Positions 54,935 to 64,000 of a DNA stretch of 64,000 nucleotides are shown here, piece by piece. Numbering within the stretch: position 1 is the first letter of the stretch; each line of letters starts with the position of its first letter. The DNA is taken from NCBI RefSeq assembly GCF_017592475.1, contig NZ_JAGFNP010000009.1, forward strand, positions 62,001 to 126,000, given 5' to 3'. The notes beneath the pieces are model-generated. The model was not told the DNA's origin, searched no databases, and saw nothing but the letters and a program-made list of their open reading frames with translations. Both the position numbers and the translations under genes were made by a program. Origin of the DNA: Glycomyces niveus. GTDB lineage: Bacteria > Actinomycetota > Actinomycetes > Mycobacteriales > Micromonosporaceae.

Positions 54935-56101
54935 CTACCTGGCGCGCAGGACGATCGCGTCACCCTGGCCGCCGCCCCCGCACAGCCCGGCCGCGCCGAT
55001 CGCGCCGCTCGGGAGCTGGCGCGAGAGGGTCTGCACGAGCCGCGCGCCGCTGGCGCCCAGCGGGTGCCCGAGGGCGATCGCGCCGCCGTCGCGGTTGACG
55101 CGCTCGGGGTCGACGCCGAGTTCGCGGATGGAGGCGAGGGCGACCGCGGCGAAGGCCTCGTTGATCTCGATCGTGTCGAGGTCGGCCACGGCGACCCCGG
55201 CGCGCGCGGCGGCCGCTTCTATGGCGCGGGCGGGCTGGTGCAGCAGCGAGTTGTCCGGGCCGGCCACGGTCGCGTACGACAGGATCTCCGACTCCCATTC
55301 CAGGCCCAGCCGCTCGGCGGTGGACCGGGTGGCGAGCACGAGCGCGGACGCGCCGTCGTTCATCGGCGAGGAGTTCCCGGCGGTCAGGACCCCGCCCTCG
55401 GCGAACGCCGGGCGCAGCCCCGCCAGACCATCAAGGGTCGACTCCGGGCGCGGGCTCTCGTCGGCGTCCACGACGCCTTTGCGGGTCTCGACCGGGACGA
55501 TCTCGGTCGAGGCGTTGCCCTTGGCGGCCTTCAACTGCGAGGCGAGCGCGAACGCGTCCTGGTCGGCGCGGGCGATCCCGGACTCGCGCGCGTGTCGCTC
55601 GGTGGCCTCGCCCATGAGCACCCCGTCGTAGGCGTCGGTGAGTCCGTCGAACGCGGCGTGGTCGAGCATCGTGACCTCGCCGTACTTGTGGCCGCGGCGC
55701 GAGCCCGGCAGCAGGTGCGGGGCGCGGCTCATCGACTCCATGCCCCCGGCGACGACGAACTCGAAGTCGCCCGCGCGCAGGAACCGGTCGGCGATGCCGA
55801 CGGCGGTCATCCCCGAGAGGCAGACCTTGTTGACCGACAGGCTCGGCACCGTCATCGGGACGCCGCCCGCGACGGCGGCCTGGCGGGCCGGGTTCTGGCC
55901 GCATCCGGCCGGGAGCACGTGCCCGAGGATCACCTGCCCGATCCGCTCGGGGTCGACTCCGGACCGTTCGAGCGCGGCAGCGATGGCGATGCCGCCCAAG
56001 GCGGTCGCGGGCACGTCGGCGAGCCCGCCGCCGAAGCGGCCGATCGGCGTGCGGGCGGCGGCGAGGACGACGCTGGTCTCGGAGCGGTTCGCGGTTCCCA
56101 T
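54935..56101 (-). CDS. Acetyl-CoA C-acetyltransferase (thiolase)
   Basis: Cleaves acetoacetyl-CoA to two acetyl-CoA (or the reverse); 388 aa. The nucleophile Cys is in SVNKVCLSGM (about residue 90). The later NEAFA, GGAIALGHPLGASGAR and C-terminal CGGGGQGDA motifs are complete, so it should be active. The ATG at 56101 gives MGTANRSETSVVLAAARTPIGRFGG. It is divergent from acetoacetyl-CoA synthetase, so the pair can take acetoacetate all the way to acetyl-CoA. Confidence 0.94.
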   Translation of the reverse strand: MGTANRSETSVVLAAARTPIGRFGGGLADVPATALGGIAIAAALERSGVDPERIGQVILGHVLPAGCGQNPARQAAVAGGVPMTVPSLSVNKVCLSGMTAVGIADRFLRAGDFEFVVAGGMESMSRAPHLLPGSRRGHKYGEVTMLDHAAFDGLTDAYDGVLMGEATERHARESGIARADQDAFALASQLKAAKGNASTEIVPVETRKGVVDADESPRPESTLDGLAGLRPAFAEGGVLTAGNSSPMNDGASALVLATRSTAERLGLEWESEILSYATVAGPDNSLLHQPARAIEAAAARAGVAVADLDTIEINEAFAAVALASIRELGVDPERVNRDGGAIALGHPLGASGARLVQTLSRQLPSGAIGAAGLCGGGGQGDAIVLRAR

Positions 56102-56259
56102 ACTCCGATCGTAAGAGCGCCGACGCCCGCGTTCCATGTGCGCCGGACCCACACTTACCGCCGCGGGTATGTATACGCGAACCACTGCCCGGCCCGCGCG
56201 TTTCGGGGACACTGGCACCGACCAGCGGGCCGACGGCGGCCCCGGAGGAGGAGGCGACA

Positions 56260-58176
56260 GTGACCGGCGAAGTGCTCTGGCGGCCGCGGCCCGACGCGGG
56301 CGAGACCACGAACATCGGCGCGTTCGGCCGGACGCTCGCGGCCCGGGCGGGCCGGGGCCTGGACGACTACCAGGACCTGTGGCGCTGCTCGGTCGAGCGG
56401 CCCGGCCTGTTCTGGGGCGCGGTCTGGGAGCACTTCGGGCTCGGCGGTCCCGTCCCCGAGGAACGGGTCCTGACCTCGGCGGCGATGCCCGGCGCGGTGT
56501 GGTTCCCCGACGAGCGGCTGAACTACGCCGAAGCGGTGCTCAACGCGCCCGGTATGGCCCCCGGCGACGTCGCCGTCCTGGCCTACTCCGACACCCGCGC
56601 GCCGATCGAGTGGACCCTCACCGACCTCCGCTCGGCCGTGGCGAAAGCTCGTGGCGGGCTCATCGCCGCCGGCGTGGGCCGCGGCGACCGGGTGGCGGCC
56701 TGGATGCCGAACGTCCCCGAGACGTACGCGCTCATGCTCGCCTCGGCCTCGCTCGGGGCCGTGTTCTCTTCATGCGCACCGGAATTCGGGGCGAAGGCCG
56801 TAATCGACCGCCTGCGGCAGATCGAACCGGCGATCCTCTTCGTCACCGACGGCTACCGCTACGGGACCAAGACCATCCGCCGCGACCGCGAAATCGCGCA
56901 AGTCGTGGACGCCTTGCAGCCCAAGACCATCGTCACCTTCTCCTATCTGGACGAAGGCTTCGCGGTCGGCGAGCGCTGGGAGGACTTCGGTGCGGACGGC
57001 GACCTCGCCTTCGAGGCCGTTCCGTTCGACCACCCGCTGTACATCCTGTACTCCTCGGGCACGACGGGCCTGCCGAAGGCGATCGTGCACGGCCACGGCG
57101 GCATCGCGCTCGAGCACGCGAAGATGCTCGGCCTGCACCACGACCTCGGCCCGGGCGACCGGTTCCTCTGGTACACCACGACCGGCTGGATGATGTGGAA
57201 CTACCTGGCCTCGGCCCCGCTGGTCGGCGCGGCCGCCGTCCTCTTCGACGGCGCGCCCGATCCTGAGGGCATGTGGCGGCTCGCCGAGGCCTCCGGCGCG
57301 ACCTACTTCGGCACGAGCGCGCCGTTCCTCATGGCCTGCCGCGACCGGGGCATCGCGCCCAAGGACCTCGCCGACCTCTCGCGCCTGCGCGGCATCGGCT
57401 CCACCGGAGCCCCCTTGCCACCCAGCGGATTCGATTACGTCTACGACGCGGTCTCGGCGACCGCGCAGCTCCAGTCGCTCTCCGGCGGCACCGACCTGTG
57501 CACCGGCTTCGTCGGCGGCGCGCCCACCGTCCCGGTTCGCCGCGGCGAACTCTCCTGCCTGTGCCTGGGCGCGAAGGTCGAGTCCTTCGACGCGTCCGGG
57601 ACCGCCGCGATCGGCCGCGAAGGCGAACTCGTCATCACCGCCCCGATGCCCTCGATGCCGGTGGCCCTGTGGGGCGACCCGCTCAAGCACCGCTACCGCG
57701 ACACCTACTTCGACCGCTGGCCCGGCGTCTGGCGGCACGGCGACTGGATCACCATCACGGAGCGAGGCTCGGCGGTCATCTCCGGCCGCAGCGACGCCAC
57801 CCTCAACCGCGGCGGCGTGCGCATGGGCACCGCCGAGTTCTACGCCGTCGTCGAAGCCGTGCCCGGCGTCACCGACTCCCTTGTGGTACACCTGGACCGC
57901 GACGACGACCGCCTCCTGGTCTTCATCGAGGCCGCCGTCGAAGTCGACGAGGCCCTCAAACGCGCCATCAGTGCCGCCGTCCGCGCCGAACTCTCCCCGC
58001 GCCACGTCCCCGACGCGATCATCGCCGTCCCGAAGATCCCCCGCACCCTCAGCGGCAAGAAATGCGAAGTCCCCGTCAAACGCCTCCTCGAAGGCGTTCC
58101 GCTCGCCGAAGCGGTAGCGGTCGGCTCCCTCGCCGACCCCACCGGACTGGAGGCGTTCATTGTGCAATCTGTATAG
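56260..58176 (+). CDS. Acetoacetyl-CoA synthetase (acetoacetate-CoA ligase)
   Basis: ATP-dependent activation of acetoacetate; 638 aa, usual length. The AMP-binding P-loop is ILYSSGTTGLPKAI near residue 270. The adenylation motif YRDTYFDRWPGVWRHGDW and the C-terminal catalytic Lys region PKIPRTLSGKKCEVPVKR are typical of this ligase rather than acetyl-CoA synthetase. The GTG at 56260 follows GAGGAGG. Its substrate is exactly what fumarylacetoacetase releases 5 kb downstream, so this gene closes the tyrosine-degradation route. Confidence 0.94.
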   Translation: MTGEVLWRPRPDAGETTNIGAFGRTLAARAGRGLDDYQDLWRCSVERPGLFWGAVWEHFGLGGPVPEERVLTSAAMPGAVWFPDERLNYAEAVLNAPGMAPGDVAVLAYSDTRAPIEWTLTDLRSAVAKARGGLIAAGVGRGDRVAAWMPNVPETYALMLASASLGAVFSSCAPEFGAKAVIDRLRQIEPAILFVTDGYRYGTKTIRRDREIAQVVDALQPKTIVTFSYLDEGFAVGERWEDFGADGDLAFEAVPFDHPLYILYSSGTTGLPKAIVHGHGGIALEHAKMLGLHHDLGPGDRFLWYTTTGWMMWNYLASAPLVGAAAVLFDGAPDPEGMWRLAEASGATYFGTSAPFLMACRDRGIAPKDLADLSRLRGIGSTGAPLPPSGFDYVYDAVSATAQLQSLSGGTDLCTGFVGGAPTVPVRRGELSCLCLGAKVESFDASGTAAIGREGELVITAPMPSMPVALWGDPLKHRYRDTYFDRWPGVWRHGDWITITERGSAVISGRSDATLNRGGVRMGTAEFYAVVEAVPGVTDSLVVHLDRDDDRLLVFIEAAVEVDEALKRAISAAVRAELSPRHVPDAIIAVPKIPRTLSGKKCEVPVKRLLEGVPLAEAVAVGSLADPTGLEAFIVQSV

Positions 58177-58212
58177 CGAGATACGCGAATCACTGACACC
58201 AGCTAGGCATAG

Positions 58213-59508
<1,296 letters not shown>

Positions 59509-59517
59509 GGGGCGGAC

Positions 59518-60714
59518 GTGGCGTACTACCGCAGTGTGGGCAGCGTGCCGCCCAAGCGGCACACCCAGCACCGGACCCCTTCGGGCGGCCTCTACCGCGA
59601 GGAGCTCATGGGCGAGGAGGGGTTCTCCTCCGACTCGTCGCTCCTCTACCACTCCGGGGTGCCGTCGGCCATCGTCGACGCCGCCCCGTGGGACGTGCCC
59701 GGGCAGGCGCTCGAGGAGAACCGGCCGCTCAAGCCCCGGCACTTCAGACTCCACGACCTGACCGCGTCGGACTGGAAGGCCGTCGACGCCGTCACCGGCC
59801 GCCGCCTCGTGCTCGGCAACGGCGACGTCCGCATCTCGTACGCCGTCGCCGGCGAGGCATCACCCCTGTACCGCAACGCGGTCGGCGACGAATGCGTCTA
59901 TGTGGAGTCAGGCGCCGCGACCGTGGAGACCGTCTTCGGCGTGCTCGACGCCCGCCAAGGCGACTACGTCGTCATCCCGCGCGCCACCACCCACCGGTGG
60001 GTCCCGACCGGCCCAGAACCCTTGCGGCTGTACGCGATCGAAGCGAACTCGCACATCACCCCCGCCAAGCGGTACCTCTCCCGGTACGGGCAGCTCCTCG
60101 AGCACGCCCCGTTCTGCGAGCGGGACCTGCACGGCCCCGCCGCGCCCTTCACCGTCGACGGCGAAGACGTCGAGGTCCTCGTCAAGCACCGCGGCTCGCG
60201 CGGCATCACCGGCACCCGGTACGTCTACGCGACGCACCCCTTCGACGCGGTCGGCTGGGACGGGTGCCTCTACCCGTACACGTTCAACGTCGCCGACTTC
60301 GAGCCGATCACCGGCCGCGTCCACCAGCCCCCGCCCGCGCACCAGGTCTTCGAAGGCCACAACTTCGTGATCTGCAACTTCGTGCCCCGCAAGGTCGACT
60401 ACCACCCCCTCGCCGTCCCGGTCCCGTACTACCACTCCAACGTGGACAGCGACGAGGTGATGTTCTACTGCGGCGGGGACTACGAGGCGCGCAAGGGATC
60501 CGGGATCGGGCAGGGCTCGATCAGCCTCCACCCCGGCGGGCACAGCCACGGCCCGCAGCCTGGCGCGATGGAGCGCTCGCTCGGCGCCGAGTTCTTCGAC
60601 GAGCTCGCGGTCATGGTCGACACCTTCCGCCCCTTGGACCTCGGCGAAGGCGCCGCCGCCAGCGAGGACCCGGGCTACGCCTGGACCTGGGCCGGGCGGG
60701 GGCCGCGCGCATGA
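59518..60714 (+). CDS. hmgA: Homogentisate 1,2-dioxygenase
   Basis: Opens the ring of homogentisate to maleylacetoacetate; 398 aa, shorter than the ~430-residue proteobacterial enzymes but typical of actinobacterial ones. Cupin-like core with HHRSxxxD-type and HGPHPG-equivalent ligands (SISLHPGGHSHGPQPG), and the central RGSRGITGTRYVYATHPFDAVGWDG region. GTG start with GGGG upstream. It overlaps the next, unidentified gene by 4 bases. Confidence 0.93.
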   Translation: MAYYRSVGSVPPKRHTQHRTPSGGLYREELMGEEGFSSDSSLLYHSGVPSAIVDAAPWDVPGQALEENRPLKPRHFRLHDLTASDWKAVDAVTGRRLVLGNGDVRISYAVAGEASPLYRNAVGDECVYVESGAATVETVFGVLDARQGDYVVIPRATTHRWVPTGPEPLRLYAIEANSHITPAKRYLSRYGQLLEHAPFCERDLHGPAAPFTVDGEDVEVLVKHRGSRGITGTRYVYATHPFDAVGWDGCLYPYTFNVADFEPITGRVHQPPPAHQVFEGHNFVICNFVPRKVDYHPLAVPVPYYHSNVDSDEVMFYCGGDYEARKGSGIGQGSISLHPGGHSHGPQPGAMERSLGAEFFDELAVMVDTFRPLDLGEGAAASEDPGYAWTWAGRGPRA

Positions 60715-61562
60715 CCCCGCTCTTCGCGGGTCTCTTCGACGATGCCGCCGTGTTCCCGCCCGGGAGCGCGCCGCTGGCCCTCGCGGTGCGCGCGTACGGC
60801 GCGCGGCGGCGCGTCTGGTACGCAGGTGTCGCCGGGCCGCTGGTGCTCCCCGCGGCGGCCCTGCCGCGCCTCGCGCCCCTGCTGCCCGAAGGGGAACCGA
60901 CCCTGCCGCTCTCGGTGACCTTCCCCGACGGACCCGCCGGAGTGCCTGCGTCCCTTGCCAACGCGGCCCTGCTCCCGGTCGAGCTCCGCTCGATCGAGGT
61001 CGCCGTGCCCGAGGGCGTGACGCCGGAGGCGTTCACGGCGGCCCTCGACGCGGCGCTCGAGGATGCGCCTGACCTCGACGTGTTCGTAGAGGTGCCGCGC
61101 GACGGGCGGCGCCTCCCGGTGCTGGCGGCGATCAAGGGCCGGCACCGCGCCAAGTTCCGCACCGGCGGCGTCCGCGCCGAGCTGTACCCCGAGGAAGCCG
61201 AACTCGCGGCGGCGCTGGCCGCCGCGGTCGCGGCCGGGGTGCCGTTCAAGGCCACCGCCGGGCTGCACCACGCGGTGCGCAACACCGACCCCGAGACCGG
61301 CTTCGAGCAGCACGGCTTCCTCAACCTGCTCCTCGCCGCCGACGCGCTCCTGCACGGCGGCAACGAGACCGATGCGCGGACGCTGCTGTCCGAACGGGAC
61401 GACGAGCGGATCGCCGACCTCGCGCACGGCCTCGAAGGGGCGCGGGCGCGCGCCGTGCGGGGCGCGTTCACCTCGTTCGGCACCTGCTCGGTCACCGAAC
61501 CGCTCGACGAGCTGATCGGCCTGGGGCTCATCACCACTCCTACCCATCCCGAGGGGCCATGA
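60711..61562 (+). CDS. Conserved protein of unknown function in the homogentisate operon
   Basis: 283 aa, overlapping hmgA and fahA by 4 bases on each side, so it is made together with both. No recognised family. The pattern of alternating strands and helices (LDVFVEVP, AKFRTGG, VPFKATAGLHHAVRNTDP, HGFLNLLLAADALL) suggests a TIM-barrel-like enzyme. The lysines in AKFRTGG and PFKATAGLHH, and the paired histidines, are candidate active-site residues. It is not like glutathione-type maleylacetoacetate isomerases. Its place between the dioxygenase and the hydrolase makes an isomerase or pathway-repair role possible, but nothing proves it. Confidence 0.8.
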   Translation: MTPLFAGLFDDAAVFPPGSAPLALAVRAYGARRRVWYAGVAGPLVLPAAALPRLAPLLPEGEPTLPLSVTFPDGPAGVPASLANAALLPVELRSIEVAVPEGVTPEAFTAALDAALEDAPDLDVFVEVPRDGRRLPVLAAIKGRHRAKFRTGGVRAELYPEEAELAAALAAAVAAGVPFKATAGLHHAVRNTDPETGFEQHGFLNLLLAADALLHGGNETDARTLLSERDDERIADLAHGLEGARARAVRGAFTSFGTCSVTEPLDELIGLGLITTPTHPEGP

Positions 61563-62731
61563 CCGACATCGAACTCCCGGACGGCTCGCCGTTCGGGCCC
61601 GACAACCTGCCCTACGGCATGTACTCCACAGGGGATGGAGCCCCGCGTGTCGGGGTCCGTTACGGCGACATCGTCGTCGACCTCGCCCTCCTACTGGACG
61701 ACCCGGTCTTCGCGGCCCCGACCTTGAACCCGTTCATGGCCCAGGGCCCGGCGCGGTGGGCCGAGGTCCGCGAGCGCATCCAGGCCGCGATCGAAGGCCC
61801 CGTTCCGGACGAGGCGGTGCATCCGGTCCGGGAGGTGCGGCTGCACCTGCCGATCGCGGTCGCGGACTATGTGGACTTCTACGCCTCGGAGCATCACGCG
61901 GCGAACCTCGGCCGCCTGTTCCGTCCCGGCTCGGACCCGTTGCTGCCCAACTGGAAGCACCTGCCGGTCGGGTACCACGGCCGGGCGGGCACGGTCGTCG
62001 TCTCGGGCACCGGGATCGTGCGCCCGTGCGGGCAGCGGAAGGATCCCGGTGAGGCCGTCCCGGCGTACGGGCCGAGCCGCAGGCTCGACATCGAGGCCGA
62101 GCTGGGGTTCGTGGTCGGGGCCGGATCGGCGCTGGGGGAGCGGATCGGCGTCGAGTCCTTCGCCGAGCACGTGTTCGGTGCGGTCCTGGTGAACGACTGG
62201 TCGGCTCGAGACCTGCAGGCCTGGGAGTACCAGCCGCTCGGGCCGCACCTGGGGAAGAGTTTCGCGACCTCGGTGTCGCCGTGGGTGGTGCCGCTGGCCG
62301 CGCTCGAGGCGGCGCGGGTGCCGCTGCCGCGCCAGATCCCGGCACCGCTGCCGTACTTGCGCGGCGGCGGGCACTGGGGCCTGGATGTGGACCTCTCGGT
62401 CGAGTGGAACGGCGAGCAGGTCTCGCGGCCGCCGTACCGCGAGATGTACTGGTCCCCGGCGCAGATGCTCGCGCACATGACGGTGAACGGCGCTTCGGCG
62501 CGGACCGGGGATCTGTTCGCATCGGGCACGATCTCGGGTCCCGCCAAGCATCAACGCGGCGCGTTCATCGAACTCACTTGGGGCGGCAGCGAACCGATCA
62601 CGGTAAAGGGCGAGGAGCGGACGTTCCTGCTCGACGGCGACGAGGTCGCCATCAGCGCGACCGCTCCGGGCCCGAACGGCGCCCGGATCGGGTTCGGCGA
62701 GGTCGTCGGGAGGGTGCTGCCGGCGGTGTGA
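61559..62731 (+). CDS. fahA: Fumarylacetoacetase
   Basis: Hydrolyses fumarylacetoacetate to fumarate and acetoacetate; 390 aa, the normal length. An N-terminal SH3-like part (to about 110) is followed by the FAH beta-fold with metal and substrate residues: YVDFYASEHHAANLGRLFRPG, PVGYHGRAG, ELGFVVGAGSALG, VLVNDWSARDLQAWEY and GTISGPAKHQRGAFIELTWGG. Its start overlaps the unknown gene. Its products go to the TCA cycle (fumarate) and to the acetoacetyl-CoA synthetase upstream (acetoacetate). Confidence 0.95.
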   Translation: MTDIELPDGSPFGPDNLPYGMYSTGDGAPRVGVRYGDIVVDLALLLDDPVFAAPTLNPFMAQGPARWAEVRERIQAAIEGPVPDEAVHPVREVRLHLPIAVADYVDFYASEHHAANLGRLFRPGSDPLLPNWKHLPVGYHGRAGTVVVSGTGIVRPCGQRKDPGEAVPAYGPSRRLDIEAELGFVVGAGSALGERIGVESFAEHVFGAVLVNDWSARDLQAWEYQPLGPHLGKSFATSVSPWVVPLAALEAARVPLPRQIPAPLPYLRGGGHWGLDVDLSVEWNGEQVSRPPYREMYWSPAQMLAHMTVNGASARTGDLFASGTISGPAKHQRGAFIELTWGGSEPITVKGEERTFLLDGDEVAISATAPGPNGARIGFGEVVGRVLPAV

Positions 62732-62798
62732 GCGGCGTGGGGGCGCGCTCGCGCGGCGGCTGCCGTGACCGACACGGGAGGCCCCGGGGACCCGCCCG

Positions 62799-62864
62799 TT
62801 CCCACCTTCACCACTACCAGTGAAAAGGACACCATCCCACAGGGGTCCGACAAGAAATCTCCGC
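62799..62864 (+). repeat. Intergenic repeat element, copy B
   Basis: Same order as copy A at 35922: TTCCCACC, then GAAAAGGAC, a hairpin GGAC..CCC-ACA-GGGGTCC, GGGTCCGACA and CTCCGCG. It sits 68 bases after the fumarylacetoacetase stop, in a convergent intergenic gap like copy A. Confidence 0.55.
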
Positions 62865-62923
62865 GCGTTGCAATGTGAGTGATGCTCGTGCGGGCGGGCT
62901 TGCCCGCTCGCACGAGCGTTGCG

Positions 62924-64000
62924 TCAGAGTCCGGGGCGAGCGGCCGGAAAACCGTGCTTGCGCGCGGCGACCACTACCAGGACGACCGGGATCATCAAGG
63001 CGGCCACGCCCCAAGGGAACGACCCCGCGCCGAGGCCGCTGAGCATGAGGCCGCCGACCGCGCCGCCGGCGGCCATGAAGGAGTTCCAGGTGGTCACCAG
63101 AAGCGCCTGTGCCCTGTCGCCGCCACGGTCCGCGGCCGCGGTGGGCAGTAGCGTCGAGACGCTGCCCCAGCCGAGTCCCCAGAGGACGATCGCCAGGTAG
63201 AGCGTGAACTCGTCGCCCGCGAGCACCGTCAGGAGCGCGGCGGCGACGAGGAACAGGACCGAACTGAGGATCATGAGGAGCCGCGGCCGCCGGTCCACCA
63301 GCGCGCCGGTCACCGCGATGCTCACCACCGAGGCCGCGCCGAAGACCAGCAGCACCAGGTTGCGCTGGCCGCCCATGCCGTTCGCGTCGAGGAAGGTCGC
63401 GATGTAGGTGTAGAGGATGTTGTGCGCCAGCACGTATGCGGCCGTGGTGAACAGGACCGCGATGACGCCGGGGATCCTGAGCGCCCCGAGGATCGGCGCG
63501 CCCTGGCCGCGCGGCGCGCCGGGGAATTCGGGCACGGAGACGCGGATCCAGAGCATCAGGAATGCCGAGACGGCGGCGATGAGGCCGAAGGTCATGCGCC
63601 AGCCGAAGAGCTCGCCGAGGAAGGTGCCCAAGGGAATCCCGAGCGACAGGGCGAGCGGGACGCCCGCCATCGTGAGGGCGATCGCCCGTCCCTGGAGGTG
63701 CGGCGGGGAGAGCCGGGCGGCGTAGGCCGGCAGTCCGGCCCACACGACCGCGGCTGCGATGCCCGCGAGGAGCCGGAACGCCATCGTGAGCGCATATGAG
63801 TCCGAGACGGCGGTGACGATGTTGGCGACGGCGAACGTCAGGACGGCGGCGAGCATCAGCCGCCGACGCGGCCAAGAGGCCGTCGCCGCCACGACCGGGA
63901 TCGCGGAGAGGCCGGTGGCGATGGCGTATACCGTGAGCGTCTGCCCGGCGGCCGATTCGCTCACGGACAGACCCGCGGCCATCTCGGGGAGGACCCCGGC
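62924..64000 (-). CDS. MFS transporter (5' end outside window)
   Basis: 358 residues seen; the N-terminus lies beyond base 64000. About eleven membrane helices remain, with the DHA1-like loop 2-3 region (RLLAGIAAAVVWAGLPAYAARLSPPHLQGRAIA) and a basic loop between halves. It resembles drug/sugar efflux antiporters of the AraJ/NepI type. Substrate unknown. It is convergent with the homogentisate operon and probably unrelated to it. Confidence 0.88.
   Translation of the reverse strand, partial: AGVLPEMAAGLSVSESAAGQTLTVYAIATGLSAIPVVAATASWPRRRLMLAAVLTFAVANIVTAVSDSYALTMAFRLLAGIAAAVVWAGLPAYAARLSPPHLQGRAIALTMAGVPLALSLGIPLGTFLGELFGWRMTFGLIAAVSAFLMLWIRVSVPEFPGAPRGQGAPILGALRIPGVIAVLFTTAAYVLAHNILYTYIATFLDANGMGGQRNLVLLVFGAASVVSIAVTGALVDRRPRLLMILSSVLFLVAAALLTVLAGDEFTLYLAIVLWGLGWGSVSTLLPTAAADRGGDRAQALLVTTWNSFMAAGGAVGGLMLSGLGAGSFPWGVAALMIPVVLVVVAARKHGFPAARPGL

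Overview
This window is high-GC DNA with actinobacterial gene style: GTG/TTG starts, 4-bp ATGA/GTGA overlaps, Tat and Sec signal peptides, ricin-type CBM13 lectin modules, several LacI regulators, and DtxR/IdeR-like and CsoR-like operators. It looks chromosomal. A plant-polymer-degrading soil actinomycete fits best. The genus cannot be fixed from sequence alone; Glycomycetales or Micromonosporales are guesses. No rRNA, tRNA, insertion sequence, prophage or CRISPR array is visible.

Layout. (1) 1-15.5 kb is a pectin side-chain (rhamnogalacturonan-I) and hemicellulose locus. It holds a sugar ABC permease (cut by the window edge), GH53 galactanase, LacI regulator, lectin-bearing esterase, PL11 rhamnogalacturonan lyase, two CBM13-CE12 acetylesterases, a second and larger GH53 galactanase, a second LacI regulator and a GH10-CBM13 xylanase. 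Two strong promoters with palindromic operators are readable here. A PL1-CBM13 pectate lyase at 46-47.5 kb belongs to the same biology. (2) 15.5-20.4 kb has a CopB-type copper ATPase behind a CsoR-like operator, a WYL regulator, a VOC protein and a small alarmone synthetase. (3) 20.8-26.6 kb is a three-gene operon: a small predicted membrane-associated protein, a 957-aa membrane M48 metalloprotease and a one-TM WD40 protein that looks like an nSTAND1 protein without its NTPase. This is the best candidate for an undescribed system. (4) 26.8-36.5 kb has a pseudoreceiver/thioredoxin-reductase fusion, a DUF4132 protein, an epoxide hydrolase, a two-component system with a CPBP protease, and a CBS protein. 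(5) 36.7-42.9 kb covers carbon-starvation peptide/pyruvate transport (CstA/YbdD) and dicarboxylate uptake (DctA plus a CitA/CitB-type two-component pair). (6) 42.9-45.9 kb is a siderophore ABC transporter behind an iron box. (7) 47.6-53 kb is a redox/detoxification cluster (F420/NADP reductase-like, LLM flavin enzyme, AhpD-like, pirin-GNAT, MarR, NmrA-like) whose promoters share TTGAYnnRTCAA-like palindromes. (8) 53-62.7 kb has a GAF/PucR regulator, thiolase, acetoacetyl-CoA synthetase, and the homogentisate operon hpd-hmgA-unknown-fahA. It ends with a cut MFS transporter.

How the genes work together. The first region deacetylates and cuts rhamnogalacturonan-I, its galactan side chains and xylan outside the cell, and the permease imports the oligosaccharides under LacI control. 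The last region turns 4-hydroxyphenylpyruvate into fumarate and acetoacetate. Acetoacetyl-CoA synthetase and thiolase then convert acetoacetate to acetyl-CoA, and DctA can handle the C4-dicarboxylate side. No glutathione-type maleylacetoacetate isomerase is visible in the homogentisate operon. An unrecognised 283-aa protein sits exactly where one would be expected.
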